Below are positions 1 through 21,337 of a DNA stretch of 64,000 nt, one piece after another; position 1 is the stretch's first letter, and every line of letters begins with the position of its first letter. The notes under the pieces are model-generated. The model saw only the letters and a program-made list of their open reading frames with translations, was not told the DNA's origin and made no database searches. Origin of the DNA: Carposina sasakii (lineage: Eukaryota; Arthropoda; Insecta; Lepidoptera; Carposinidae); assembly GCA_014607495.2 (NCBI GenBank), contig CP053152.1, positions 5,146,001 through 5,210,000 of the forward strand, read 5' to 3'. The translations under genes and the position numbers were made by a program.

Positions 1-563
1 TGACGACCGCATTTTGCATTGCTTAACATGTGAAATCAATCGATGTAGCTATTTTTGATTTCTATTTGCAACATGTAGTGATGATACAAAATTAAATTAC
101 ACTTTTTTAACGTATAAGTTGTTAGATTTCAGTCACTTTTTAATTCAAAAAGTAAATATGCTTCAATTTCTGTTCAACCAACCAACTTGCCGATGTCTGA
201 ATGATCATCATTCCATATTATTTTGTACGGTATATTTTACATGCTCCTGAGTAAATCGTATAGGATTTATTTAAAAATGGCGACTTATCACAACTGGTTT
301 GGCAACAATACACAGATCCAGTTAAACTGAACCGACAAGCTGAATACCATCGCCCCTAATCTTTTGATTGACAGTTGCTGGTACACCAGCTTGAAAAGTT
401 AATGCCAACTGTTTCATTTGACTAATGCTAGCCATGTTGGCTTATAAACTTAAAATAAATCCGAAAGACAGAAAATATTTTAGAATAAATACTTTTCCTC
501 GTAATTTTTCTTTTCAATGAATTAACAACGTATTTGATCTTTTTGAAAGAGTTCATAAATACG

Positions 564-676
564 ACATACATACATACAAACATATAATCACGCCTTTATC
601 CCTTACGGGGAAGGCAGAGCACCAAGGACCGATAGGACCACATGGTGCCACTTCTGACCAATTTTGAGGACAAATA
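564..676 (+). repeat. Dispersed repeat A (ataatcacgcctttatccct family)
   Basis: A run of catacatacata is followed by ataatcacgcctttatccct, tacgggg(a/t)aggcagagcac and ctgaccaattttgagg. Four further copies lie at 7272-7392 (minus), 31402-31480, 46903-47027 and 56979-57090 (diverged). It is a SINE-like repeat of a type common in Lepidoptera. Confidence 0.75.
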
Positions 677-1845
677 CAATTTACAACTTCCTCAGTTCTA
701 TAACCAAACCAGAGAATAGCTTACAGATGATCTAACAAATCCTAAAAACCTAATATATTACAATAATCAGGCGCCTATTCATGCGAGATCAAAGAAAAAC
801 TCTTAAATTAATAGTCCCCTATGAATTCGACCATCAAAACTACTAAATTACACAAACATATTTTTGGTGGTACGTAAATAATATATTTATTAAAGCCAAT
901 CAAGCTTCTCACTACAGAACGTAATTCAATTTTATTATGATTCCTTTTAATGTTCAATTTTGATGTTGAAAGAACATCATCTAACATTATTCACCATTAC
1001 AAATATCCCACATGTTTTCTTAATAGATCCTGTTTGATCTAAAAATATTCACATGGAACAAAGTCGCTGATCTCTTTAATCAATCGATAACTGCTTTTTC
1101 GATAATTGTCTGTTTTCATTGGCATTAAAATATGTACCCAACTATTATTAAATATTATCACTCCTTTTATAATGGTTATGTTATGGTTTCTATGGAGACC
1201 GGTGCCGTAATATAGCGTCCGTCTGTACGAAATCTAAAAGACAGCCAGAAGGCTACCTAGTGATATGAAAATATGATGTAAAATTTAAATAATACTTTGT
1301 TGCACGTTTGACTTTGAGTGTACGCGATAAATCAGTTGCGTTGGCCTTGGTGCATCGCTGCACATTACTAGCGCTACCTTATCGTATGTTGAACCACTCT
1401 TAGATACCATTTCAACTACATTCTTTATATACTCCGGCGCAATTCGAGAGTGGTCTAAACATAACACAGTATCATCTGATAGGTGAGCGTCTAAATTTGG
1501 GCGTATTACACCGCTTTAAATACACGTATGACGAACACATTCTTGATGTGAACAAGCCTGATAGATATACGAGGCAGCTCTCAAGGTCGACGATGTCACT
1601 GTACGAGCGACGCAGGCGCATCTTTATTTTATTATGAACTCAAGCGAGCTATTGAAACTATCTCAGTATCTTATCATTTAGGTCACCTTACATTATAGAT
1701 TACGAACGCTGCAGCGCAAGTAAACACATTCAATTTGACCAGTTTTTCTTCTGGTTACTTGATACATATTTTGAATGTCACGTAAATTTTTTCAATTCGA
1801 TTTTTCTTGTTTTCTTTTCCTATAGTTAGCCTCAAAATGTTAATG

Positions 1846-1885
1846 TTTATAACACCCCGTCGTTTTTGCGTCGGGGGTTAAAAAG
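1846..1885 (-). repeat. Fragment of the CCCCCGACGC repeat
   Basis: The sequence ataacaccccgtcgtttttg followed by cgtcgggggtt is the reverse complement of the head of the longer copy at 39693. Confidence 0.6.
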
Positions 1886-2019
1886 GTTGTGTTCAAACAC
1901 GACTGAGCCTGTTTAGTATAATTATCAAATAAATTTACTGCTACAAAAACGTTAAATGTCTCTGTTTACACTGAAATAATGCCATTATTTAACCATTTTT
2001 AAAGACATTTAATTTAATT

Positions 2020-2130
2020 TAATGGTAAGAGCACTGGCCCGGAATGCAGAGGTCGTGGGTTCGATTCCCACTCGGATGAAGAATTTTTTCCATTTCTTTG
2101 TTAATAATTTTATAATATACATATAATATC
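2020..2130 (+). repeat. tRNA-like SINE copy, 5'-truncated
   Basis: From taagagcactggc to gaagaattttttccatttct it nearly matches the copy at 2283. The T-arm (gtgggttcgattcccac) is intact, but the D-arm is cut off. Confidence 0.65.
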
Positions 2131-2282
2131 TTGACTAAGATAAAACACTTCTCCATAATATAATCCGTTAGGATATGGTTGATCGTTTCATCATTAAACA
2201 TTGTGCTGAGGGATTCAGCTTTGTTTGCCGAGATTTGGCTAGTGTATAGCTATCGGCATGAAAAATAACGTTGCCAATAATG

Positions 2283-2440
2283 TAGTTTAAAAAAGAGATG
2301 GTAAAATTCGTCATCCGAGTAATTGATCCGGTAGCTCAGTGGTAAGAGCACTGGCACGGAATGCAGAGGTCGTGGGTTCGATTCCCACTCGGGTGAAGAA
2401 TTTTTTCCATTTCTTTATTAATAATTTTATAACATTTAAT
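2283..2440 (+). repeat. tRNA-like SINE copy with conserved leader
   Basis: A leader (gagatggtaaaattcgtcat ccgag) precedes a tRNA-like part with D-arm ggtagctcagtggtaagagc and a perfect T-arm. The anticodon stem does not pair and position 33 is not T, so it is not a working tRNA. The tail gaagaattttttccatttct is shared with 2020-2130. The minus-strand copy at 35103-35262 has the same leader. Confidence 0.65.
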
Positions 2441-5400
2441 GATGCCATGGAACGTGTAAATAAAACAGTACATTTAGCCGTAAACATTTTATTTGTTGAG
2501 AATGCTATAAAGGATCGTCTTATTTGAGAAACTTGGCACTTGTACAGTTTCAGCTTTACAAATCGCTTGTCATAATCATAACTGCAAGCCCATTTCTGAT
2601 ATGAAGCCATAAATTCGGACTTTATTTGGAATTCCGTTGATGTTTGATGTGCGGTGCATCGCATTGCAACGTTTACTCGAAAGCGTTTGATGCGATCCCA
2701 AAATAGAAGTAGACAGAAGAGAGGAAAGTCAAACTTGGAATGAGTCGGTGAGGCCTTATAAACAGGGTTACCAACTTATGAAATGTTCCATTTAAAAAAA
2801 TACATGAATGTATTTTTTGACTCGTAAGATCTAATTAGGTAGGTAACTAGATCAGAATTCTTTGTTTGTTTATTTTTTTACCTGTCCTACCCGCATTTTT
2901 GTGTAATTCACTTGCAATCTAGTTTAGTGTGATTTAAATCTCAAGGTTACAACCACATTAGCATAAAACCATATCTGGCAGCCCTCGCATGGCCACCCCG
3001 TGCTCCTCGCTATTGACGCAAGCAGCGTCAGTTGTTTACTCTCCAAGCGCCTCAGGTTATTTACATCGGGGTCACAGACACGCCGAAGGAGATCGGGTAC
3101 AGTCGATGAATCGCCTCAATTATCTAACCTGCAACTATGCCATAGTATAGGCAAGCTAGTAGTTCAACTTAAGCAAATGCCCCGGCGCGTGGCGTCGTGT
3201 CGCGGCGTCGATTACATTCAGTGCCAGCGACTACGTAGGTATTTGCGTCCTTTATGCATTCTAGAGGTCCACTGACACTTATTTGCGCCCTGGCACTAGG
3301 CGTTGACAGGTCAACATCATCATCAGGAGAACATCAGGATGTCGGCACCCTTAGAAAATCTGTCGGCAGTGAATGCGAGCGTCTCGCTTTGTCCCGAAAT
3401 TGACTGGCATAGCAGGACTGCAAACTTTGAACACAGGCTCGCTTATCGGTTTTTACCGATTACATTACTGACATACATCAGACTTATTGCTCATTCAACA
3501 TTTCACTTTTAGAATACTGATAGCTAACGCGACATCCGACATACCATACACACTCATTTTAGTAGCAATCCCTACCTATCCCTGGAAAAGAGATAACCTA
3601 CTTGTATGTTTTACCATGTCTACCTGCTTTGCTACTGCGCGACCGAGTAACACGACAATGACCCCGTTTGACATTACGGGGTCGTTTATGCAACGAATTG
3701 CCAACCAAGTGGGTGACTTAGTACAGAATGGGAGATATTGAGCAAGGCCGCAGCGCAAAGTAAAGTAGGTGCAATACTAATATGTATCACAAGTTTCATT
3801 CGATTACTTTTGTTTGATTATCGATTTTGTTCTTTTCTTATCAGCGTTTGTGTTATCAAATGGAAAGTCAACGTACTTCTCTAAAGGTTAAGTTATTATG
3901 CAATGGCTGATATTTTGTTCGGCTCTAAAAGCGGATAATTTTAAAATAAGTCGTCTTAAATTAGGAGATGAGCATATTGAACGAGTGCACCACTTAGCTC
4001 GCTCGCGCTAAACAAACAGCATGACAATTTTATCATCATTATTACTGATTGCAGTTGGCAATGAATAATTGCTCGCGAATAATTTTCACTGATATCGATC
4101 TAGTACGCGGCTCCACGCTTTGTGTAGCTCCGTCTTGCAATCCGTCACTCCATATCTGACTGCATTGATTAAAGTGGTATATATGACTGTCAACATGCAC
4201 GGGCTCTTAACAAGCTCTATTGTGTAGGTATAGTCGACTTTAAACGTACAAATTGTGGGCTCGGAGTGCAATAGAACAATGTCAATTTGCGCAAATTGTG
4301 TTCGACGGCATGGCATGCCAATCTTCATTTTGATCTGACATTGTTAGTGTACAAATATATGGTTTTGAGTTCGATGATGAAATAGACAAATCTTAGAATT
4401 CAAATTGATTGCCGGAGAGAAAACATAAGTTGAAAGCAAGATGGCGCAGTTGTAGACAAGTGTCTGTAGAAGCATATGATTTAATGTTATAACAGTTTCA
4501 AGCGTTTAAAAGGATTGACGATTTGCAGTATCTATTTATATCTGGTCCGGCAGTAAACTGCTTTGGAACCGGTTATAAGGAATGCCTCGGTAACTGCGTC
4601 GCCACGATTGCAAATGTAACAAACAAGTAACAGACTCAAAAAGTTTAGGGAATATCTGATGTCTTGCTCAGATTAAATAACGTTCAAACAAAATCGTTCT
4701 TAATAAGTGATAGATGGGAATGCATAAATTGTCTCAATGATGATCGACGTTTGTCTTTCGTAACAATCTATTAGATACTTTCTTAACTATTAAGAATTAA
4801 GGTTTAAGAGCATGGCCAAAAGTAGATAGGTACGGAAGGTGTTTTATAGTCCATAGAAATCAGTGTAGCTGAAGAGGCATTTTCAGCAAAACCACGGAAA
4901 ATTTAATTCACGATGAGTAAATTGTTTGTCCACGCCATGTATGGCTCATCCTCGACAGTAAAGGCCATCTATCAACGTTGTATTCATTAACAATACAGTA
5001 CTTCTACCCACGTTCAGTCTGAATATCATTTATGATGGCAAAGGCGGCATTCTGTAGTCTTGTGGTTAAAAAGGCGAGCTTCGTGTCTTCAAAACTACCC
5101 ACCTGGTACCTAAATCGATAAAATTGCCACGTCATTCATTGAATATTTCTACATACTTTCACATTTAGCTTATTGAACCCTAAAAATCTTGACGCTGCTA
5201 ACAAACCTTTGAACAACAATAACTCGCCTGAGAACCAACACCTGGGCGCAAAGCAAGTTAAATTTTAAATCGCTTTACGACTGTCCCGAGTGTAAGTAAC
5301 TGGATGCTATGTGAAGAGACGACAAAATCGAATCGCTTTTGTCTACAATTCAATTTTGTCTATACTATTTCTGCTATTTGAAGTAAATTAAGTTGGAACG

Positions 5401-7271
5401 CTTACATTGGGATATGGAAATTGTTTAGCACTGTTTGAAGATTTAATAGTAACGCTGTCGATTTAGTTAGTTTTCCTTTAGTAGAACGGCCTTCACGAGA
5501 CGGATGTTTGTTTGAAAATGCTTCACATTATTATAAAGTTTGTAGCCTTTGAAGCTTTTACGGTGATTAGCAGGATTTCGCCCCCAGTTCTTTGCTCTGC
5601 ACTAACGGCTCGAATGGAAGTGGGAGGTAGCGGGGGGCTGGTAAAAGTTTCGTATGTCTACAATGCCTCGTCATCTCTGACCCATCCATCATGCTGACAG
5701 CCTCGATTATTATCCGCTACCATCGTGTACTTGCTCGTACGGGATTTTTTTTAAAGATATTCGCCGCCATAGAAAGCGAGTGCTATTTATTTAACCCTTA
5801 TGTAACTAAGCCTTTAATGGTTATAACGATATGTAAAAAAACAGTAGAATAGATACATGTTAGACTGTGTAATTATGTGTATTTTATGAACGTAGCAAGT
5901 TATGGAAATTTATAATAAAATCTATGGAAGTCGTTTATTTATGAATACCTTTAATAACTTCAATCGGTTGAGGACGCTCGACCTTCCGACACGCGTGGGC
6001 CGAGCCCATGACACAGTTTTGAGATATGCCACCTCATCTAACTGATATTTCTGTCGCGAAGCAACCATCCTGTGCCTGTCTGCTGGATTTATGGTCGCAG
6101 GTTCGATGTCATGGTAAATGTACGCATGATCTTGAGCTATTCACCGCTTGCGAATACCTAATCGAAAATAAAACTCCTTTTTTCTTAGCTGTTGTTATGC
6201 TCTAGCGGCCATGAATTTCTATAAAATGTTCTGGTATTTACGTTTATAGATCATCTCCTTAAATTACTTAATTTTGATGAGTTAATTGAGGTAAGGCCGT
6301 GCAACACGGGGTTTTATCTATGAAATGAAGTAAATGGCTTCTGCACTTCTCTAAAAGAATATACGATGTTCGTTCATGTTGGATAGCAAAGGTAGGTATG
6401 TCAATGCACTTGATTCAACTTAAAATTGTGATGACCGTGAATGATTAAATTAAATACATTTTGGAAGTAACATTGGGACATTTCAAAATCTTTATAAAGA
6501 GGACACCTACCTCTGTTACATCTGTTTTGTAGATTCTAGTACATAGTTGTTATAGAAAACTCTTCCCACTCCCGGGCCTTAATAAGTTTCCGCAAATATA
6601 GTGTTAAGTCCGTCCAGTATTAAATAGTTACGAGTACGTAATAAAAATCCCGAGCTGCGTTGAATATAGGGCATAAAATTAAAAATCGCCCAGTAAGTTT
6701 CTTAAGCTATTTTTCTGAGTATGCGCAATGTAGTTTTTTCCTGCGTCTGGAAGTCGTTTAAGACTTTTTGCTCGTTACGAGATCTGGTCACGGCGGAGAG
6801 GCCCTGCTGGTGTGACCACTCAGAGAATTACATTATAAAGTATTACATTTGTTTTCTTAGCGGTGTGTTGCCAGGTTATTATCGCTTCGTGGCTGTTTGA
6901 CTGAACGTGCCCTACTCAGTCAGTTCAATACCAATAGTTTATTAAACTAGGATTTGTCTGTTTATTTAAGACTTAGGACACATAGCACTGAAGTCATAGT
7001 TGCGAGATCGTATTCAGAGACTATGGTTTTTCGGATTTGTTATTATTTATTTGTCTTCGGAGTAAGAATATCGCTGTCAAAACCTTTATTCGGCTGATCT
7101 AATTACAACCAGCATTTTTTCGTCGAAAACAAAGACTTTGTCGGTTGATAAGTTACGTCGTCGGCTTATCTCCCCTGATAGACGGTCGGTGACCCGTTCC
7201 CGGATAACACACTAAACTACAAAACGTACAATGTTTGCTTATAACACGTTTTCCACCACGAATAGTAAATA

Positions 7272-7392
7272 CAATACATCTCAGCTATACCCTCAAAATT
7301 GGTCAGAAGTGGCACCATGTGGTTCTATCGGCCCTTGGTGCTCTGCCTACCCCGTAAGGATAAAGGTGTGATTATATGTATGTATATGTATA
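7272..7392 (-). repeat. Dispersed repeat A, inverted copy
   Basis: This is the reverse complement of the unit at 564-676, including cctcaaaattggtcagaagt, ctctgcctaccccgtaagg and a terminal tatgtatgtat run. Confidence 0.75.
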
Positions 7393-9027
7393 GCAAATAC
7401 AAACGCGGACACCAACGTTTCTAGGAAAATCACGAAACGTTGCAGCGATTGTTTTAAAGTGCGGTGCTGGCTCATTTTAACCACTAATTTGGGTCACATA
7501 TAAATTGTCGATTCCGCTTTTGCTCCAGCAGCAATCCGTTGTTTTCATCGCATCTTACTTATTCATTTTATTACTTGTCGGATCCTCTCATCACGGTCAC
7601 CACGGCCTACATTGCGATTTCGTTAAATTTTCCTTGTTTACTCCTACCGCCATTATTATGTTTCTAGAAATAAATGTTAATGACCCACATCGACAACATA
7701 ATCAAGTTGGATAACGGCCGCCATTTTGAAATAACTGTGTAAATGTCACTCTGCATTTACACTCACTTGATTTTTAAAATGACCGATACGAGCACGATAA
7801 CTATTCATGAATGACAAAATCACTAGGTCTATCGAAAAATATAATATGGGAACGAGATTATGTATGTTCTACAAATTCTACAATATTTACTAAGCGACCC
7901 AGTGTCTTAATTTATCTCGCTTTATCAGCCCAAAGAACAAAGAGTCGTTGACCCACTTGGTAGTGCGGTATTAATTAGCCCTTTATGACAACAGTGGCGC
8001 TATGATAACTGACGTCAGCTATACGTGCCTTGGCCTAGTTCTCGACAACACGGTAAAGCTATTTCATTACAATAAGGTAAAATAAACTAACCTTATTCTG
8101 TATTTTTCCATCTCCGGCGAAATATACTTGACCTGTATTCTCTGAACTTTTTATGAATCCCTAGATTGCTTTATCGTGAAAGACATCTGTGTTAGTCTAC
8201 AGTAGAACTGTGAACAGGACAAGGGCATTAAGCCACGGTCCGTCGCTCATTAGGCCAAGTTCATCTAGCAATGGCTTTCTAAAAACTTACTTCATTGCAA
8301 TGCAACGCTTTTAAGGTGCATCAAATCGGATTGAGGAATGGAGGGTATTCTAATTATATCTCTCTCCCTTTTCTATTTACTTTCCCAGTCCCATGTTTAC
8401 TTGAAAAGGCGCGCCAGAGCGTGGGTGCTCGGTTAACTGAATTGGGGAAGAGACAGAGACAAAAAACATAGATTTATCTATCCGGAAGGCATGGGAAAGA
8501 GAGAGGGGTGACGTAAACCAGCACTCTGTCAATAAATGGTACCAAAGTGATGGGAAGCCGTGTGGCATATCCATTACGTTCACTTTAAGTACGGCATCTA
8601 TGTGTGTTTATGTATAGCAAGCAACGTAGTGCACACATGATATTGAACGATGACCACTTTCTATTTTATAACTGGAACGGTGACGAAATGAAAACATGGT
8701 GGGTTCAAAGAATGTTACATGTCGAATGACAAGTCCTTTCGAAATTTAATTGAAAGTGAACTTTTATAAACATGACTTTCATTCCGAGCCAATTCACAAA
8801 TTGGATTTGTAGTGCTTGGTGAAGCAAACCACAATTTACTTACATGTAAAGTTTTTTTATGGTACCTACCTTCTTTCTGAAGATATGATAAGGATAATCT
8901 AATCAGAAACACGAACAAGAATAGTGAAAGCTATATTTGTCTCGAACCTGCTCCCGAGTGCTCGTCACATGTTGTAGAAATTAGATCATTACCTCCGGAT
9001 GCTGTGTTCCGGACCAGCTCCAGCGGA

Positions 9028-9060
9028 TATAAACACTTCCACGTGCGTCCGCTCAGCCGA
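9028..9060 (+). promoter_or_regulatory. Candidate TATA plus initiator core promoter
   Basis: TATAAA at 9028-9033 is followed by gctcagcc, with the initiator A at 9055: 27 bases, the spacing expected for a TATA promoter. An E-box-like cacgtg lies between them at 9040-9045. The strand agrees with EcR, whose shared exons start 5.5 kb downstream. No coding exon is recognisable directly after it. It could drive an EcR 5' isoform, a non-coding transcript, or nothing. Confidence 0.35.
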
Positions 9061-11294
9061 ACAATCCCTAAAACACAGCCCTGCCTTCACTCCACTCTCG
9101 CTCAGTCCACCCTCAAGCAATTAAAACTTAATAGGCGGACGCAAAATGCATTAAAATGAAGACCCATCCAAAATAGAACGTTGTATAAACATTGCAAGTG
9201 AAAAGAGAGATCATTTTCGAAAATCACCAGTGTTACAATAATGCAGTAAAAATTTCTACGTTAGCGTGTGATGTGAAAATGGCGATTTCCACAGCACGAT
9301 TTCTATTTCAATCCGATTTTCCCGACGGAGAAACCGATCGCTCTAGTTGCGCCGGCTGCGGCCCACATCTCTAGCTAGAAAGTATGGAAAGTAATATCGC
9401 GAGCCTGTATCCATTCGATTAACGTATAGATCACGTGTGCAAAACACTTTTTCTGAGTTTTTCTCGTGTACCAATGTAGATGGAGGCAATGCAGCGGAAA
9501 AAATGCAAGATCCAGTATTCAGCGAATTCATTTCAAAAGTGGATCTAATTATTTAGGTTGCGGTTGATGATGTCACCTCTCCACATGCATGAGGAGCACA
9601 CTTTCGCCCGCCGAAATTTCAATTACGTGTACGTAGACTTGTGCAATACCAAGTTTTGGCCAACTTTCACTAGCTAGTTGCTTATTCGGCGCGCCTGCGA
9701 AATTATTGCGTTGTCTTCTGTTCTGTCGAAGCCTGGGTGAAAGTATGCTTTTGTTTGATCATGTCCTTAATTTCGTGCCAATATTCTGCTGAAAGAGATT
9801 AATCAGTACTTTTGTTTTGTACCTTCTGGCTGTATATTTTTTGTCTGTAATAAAATGATATCTTAGATCTCTGAGCAAAAAAGTAGCGTGAGAGGAAAAA
9901 CGAGTTATTATTAGTTACAGTATAGAATCGCGAGCTTGCTTGGAGTTGGAGCTCTGATGCTATCATAAATAATATGGCGGCGCGGTAAACGTGGTAAGGT
10001 GGGAAGAGGGGGGCACAGAAGAGTCAAGGCCGCACGCTGCCCCCGGTCGACGCTCGAATGCCGCCTGTCTCGCTCGTGATACCTCTCGCTCGCTCTGCCG
10101 ACGCGCCCCGATCGTCACCGAAGCGGCACGAACTAGACCTTCCAATGCGCCAGCGCAACACGTTGAACAGCTGAGACGTAATAACATAACACACTGACTC
10201 GGTCATCCGTGCATTCAACTTTTGATTAGCTTTCTTTTTCATGGACATTGATTAGATAATTTTGTACCAATCTTTAATTTGGTTGTTAGGTTGATATGAA
10301 CTGTTATTTTAGACCAATCATTTTTATTGAAATTAATAATAAACCTTAAAAAAATAAACTTAATCGGGTCACATAATTGCATAAATCCTCAATTATCTCT
10401 GAACATATTTCCAGAACCTTTCACAAGTCTGTAAATGGTTTATTTAAAACTGTTTTCAATAATGTCATGCAAGTGATCGTTAATCGCATCGACTGTAGTA
10501 CCGAGAAGGCCAACAACTGCTCTTTCTGTACTGTGCTCAGATATTTTGTATACCTAGCTAGCGCAATCAATATCATTTATGTTAATACTTACACGCATCA
10601 TGTGCTCCAATGTAAAATTTCTTTTAATCGATTTAAAGAATTTCAGAATAGAACAATTCGGCAAATAACCAACACTTGCTATACTCGTATTCACATTCCT
10701 AAATAATTATGTCAATTACATTCTAATTGGTTTCAACATTAACCTCTCTGTATTAAATAAACAACCTTTTAGTTACCGACTTTGCTGTACTTTCACATTG
10801 CAAAATTTCCTAAATTGTTTTCTATTTCATGTAATTTTCACCTCGTTTTTTGATTCTCTACCCGGCATACACTTGTCATTGATAACTCCTTCTGGGGATT
10901 CATTAACTATTCCATGGCACAGAATAGAATAGATAATATAATATGGCCAGGCAGACCAAATTGCGCTATTTTCATTCAGTAAACTTTTACCCTTTCAATT
11001 TTGGGTTTTTCAATTGTTCCACGTTAAATTCCTCAAGTGTCAGTAGCGTGCAATAAAGTGGAATGTTACTCGTATGGGAGAAATTGGCACAAGTGAAAGT
11101 AAACATCGCTGGGTATCCCGCAGTGACGTCTTGATAATTCGCTGCGGCTGTAAAAGTCAAACTATGTCAATTTTCCACGTGGCACCTAATAATCCAGTTC
11201 ATCCGAAATGTATTTTCACAATCTTCGACAGTTTATTTGATCATTCTACTATTAATGCGGTTCGCTTTACTAATTATCCAATTTCGACTGTATG
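9061..11294. other. Non-coding stretch with a GC-rich island
   Basis: No coding exon is recognised. Positions 9975-10175 are strikingly GC-rich against the AT-rich surroundings and contain a cgtg/gtaagg donor-like site at 9995, so a non-coding 5' exon is possible. The rest is plain AT-rich DNA. Confidence 0.35.
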
Positions 11295-11744
11295 CAATGA
11301 GGGATTTTCTGACAACTATTAAAAGTAAAAAAAAATTAGTTCAAATCACCTGGATAGATGGCGAGAGCGCATCACCTACCCTAATCCCCGCCCCACCTCA
11401 CCTCTCAACCAAAGACATTAATAGTTCCTAAGCACTATAGATAGACGAAGCAGACTATAGTGTGCTGTACACGTCCGACTAAAAATCGGTCCGCTAGGAA
11501 AAACAAAGATATAGCAGATACCTACCTAAGCATTGCTTGCATCTCTGCTAAATTGAAGGTATCTATACTCTACTACACGAGGGTTATAAGTATCTTCGAC
11601 GGCCGATTGGTCCTTAGATGAATTATTACTAGATATAGGGTCAGCTCTCAATATACGGATCGTCCGTAATCAGCTCAAAACTGACAAGCGCAGATCACAA
11701 GATTTAGTTCATCTATGACAACGGTATAGACAAAACGTGCTACA

Positions 11745-12059
11745 ATGCCTCAGTGTGTTTTTAAAAATTGCGGAAACAATTCCCGAAACCTTAAAATATC
11801 TCACGGAATATCTTACTTTCAGTGAGTAATCAAAAGGTTTCTGTTTTATGTTAATAATCAGTGGATAACATAATATTTTACATAAAATATTTAAACAAAT
11901 AATAATGTGTTAGACGGATGACATATTTGCTTACTTCCTATGCTATTTCCAATGTAATATCGGTAATGTTTCCAACTAAAAAATTATTTCCCTAAAATTA
12001 AAAAGTGGCAAAGTGCGAGCTGCACCCGTCACAGTATAATATGTTGTGAAAACTTTACT
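11745..12059 (+). pseudogene. THAP-domain remnant (P-element transposase type)
   Basis: The first piece, 11745-11821, reads MPQCVFKNCGNNSRNLKISH then GISYF and stops at a consensus donor (tttca/gtgagt). A split His codon would give the FH of the THAP motif. The second piece, 11986-12059, reads FPKIKKWQSASCTRHSIICC then ENFT and a stop, resembling the FP...W...C-x2-H-F end of a THAP domain with the last His changed to Asn. No acceptor AG sits immediately before the second piece. This appears decayed and non-functional. Confidence 0.5.
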
Positions 12060-12586
12060 TGAAAAGTAGTGGAGCATAGTTTCATATACGTCATTATGAT
12101 GCAATATTGATTTCCCCTCCTCACTTATTGAACTGGTCTTTTATCTGAGGCGGGTCGTACTGTTTTTATTTTTCTAAAAATATCTGTTTAAATAGAAAAA
12201 CAGTTAGTAATATATTATTTTACTACCTAGAGCATTCTACCGGGAATGCATGAACTATTATTCCTGTATCTATAAAATTTTAATGATCTACGTTAATATT
12301 TATAATTAATAAGAAAAAATATCTAAATGTCTCTGGACATTTTGCAGTGGAAATAGTGGGAGCTCCAAATACTGTAAGCTATCTAAGTGACTTTGATTTT
12401 GACAGATTAGTCTGCACAGGGTGATAATTTTTTATAAGCAAAATCAAGTCTTATGGCACAAGGTTAATTGAAATATTTAGCTTATAACAGTTATTACGTT
12501 TTATATATAGATTCTTTGGTGCCAATTTTTTCGATGAATTTAATATGTGACCCTGCGTCTACCTACTCGTATAATCACGTCACTGG

Positions 12587-12831
12587 ATTGGTCTAGTGGG
12601 TAGTGACCCTGCCTACAACGCCATTGGTCCTGGGTTCGAATCTCGGTAGGTGCAAACATTGATATGATGAATATCAATGTTTGTTTCCGAGTCATGGATG
12701 TTTCTATACCTATCTATGTATTTATATACCGTTGCTTAGTACCCACGACACAAGACCTTAGGGATCTTAATGTGGGACTGTGTTAATGGGTTAATGTGTT
12801 GTGTAGTGTGTGAATATTTATTTATTTATCT
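12587..12831 (+). repeat. tRNA-derived SINE
   Basis: It has an A-box-like head (ggtctagtgggtagtgaccc), a B-box (gggttcgaatctcgg), the body gagtcatggatgtttctata, the acaagaccttagggatctta block and a tatttatttatttat tail. This arrangement is a widespread lepidopteran SINE type. It sits inside the P-like relic. Confidence 0.75.
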
Positions 12832-13287
12832 GTAGCATTTAATAATATGGGATGGGACGAAAGGCATATACAGGAGTACGGAGAAGGACATAAGACTACA
12901 TTCTGTAGTTCACGCATATGAAGTCACGGGCAACAGTAGGTAGTCATTCATAAATTTAAGTTTGTTAAAAAAAAATTAAGTAGGTATCATCTCTTATTAA
13001 GATCTGATACTATTAACCCCATGTAGCAAAATCCAACTTAATACTTGCTATGTCTTCTACTCGTATGCTATGCTACACCGTCTTTAGAAAACCGGCCGGA
13101 TTATTTATTGTCGGCTGTACACAGTCTGAGTGTGTAGCCAGCTTTAGTCATCAGTGCACAGTCTATTCACGGAACTATTACTATCCTTCAAGCTGGGAGG
13201 GGTGAGGTGGGAGGGATTAGGGCAGGTGATGTGCTCACGCCATCTATTTTTGACTGTTATTTTAAATTGTCCGAAAATCCCTCATTG

Positions 13288-21337
<8,050 letters not shown>

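Larger units (their letters stand above)
1..9000. other. AT-rich non-coding DNA upstream of the shared EcR exons
   Basis: I find no coding exon that I can defend here. The region holds dispersed repeats (listed separately) and otherwise unremarkable AT-rich sequence. Because EcR in Lepidoptera has distant isoform-specific first exons, much of it may be EcR intron; that is inference. Confidence 0.5.
11295..13287 (+). mobile_element. P-element-like relic with long terminal inverted repeats and THAP remnants
   Basis: The left end, caatgagggattttctgac at 11295, is mirrored by gtccgaaaatccctcattg ending at 13287. The similarity between the two arms extends inward for roughly 210 bases on each side, including tagatggcg(a/t)gagc, ccacctcacc and taatagttcc. 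Between them lie two pieces of a THAP zinc-finger domain, the N-terminal DNA-binding domain of P-element transposases. No transposase catalytic region survives, and a SINE has inserted at 12587. No clear target duplication was found. Confidence 0.55.

Noticed and set aside
2020..2400. Functional tRNA genes
   Set aside because: The T-arm is perfect but the anticodon stem does not pair, position 33 is not T, and copies carry SINE-like tails and leaders.
3245..3276. Ecdysone response element-like aggtccactgacac
   Set aside because: Half-sites and spacing do not fit the inverted repeat with one base spacer.
3000..3741. Cluster of plus-strand open frames that might be EcR N-terminal exons
   Set aside because: None contains the conserved A- or B1-isoform sequence known for lepidopteran EcR, and no phase-1 donor follows a plausible reading.
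10377..10706. 109-codon open frame on the plus strand
   Set aside because: The sequence is low in recognisable motifs and AT-driven, has no splice context and matches no family I know. Its length is within chance for this much DNA.
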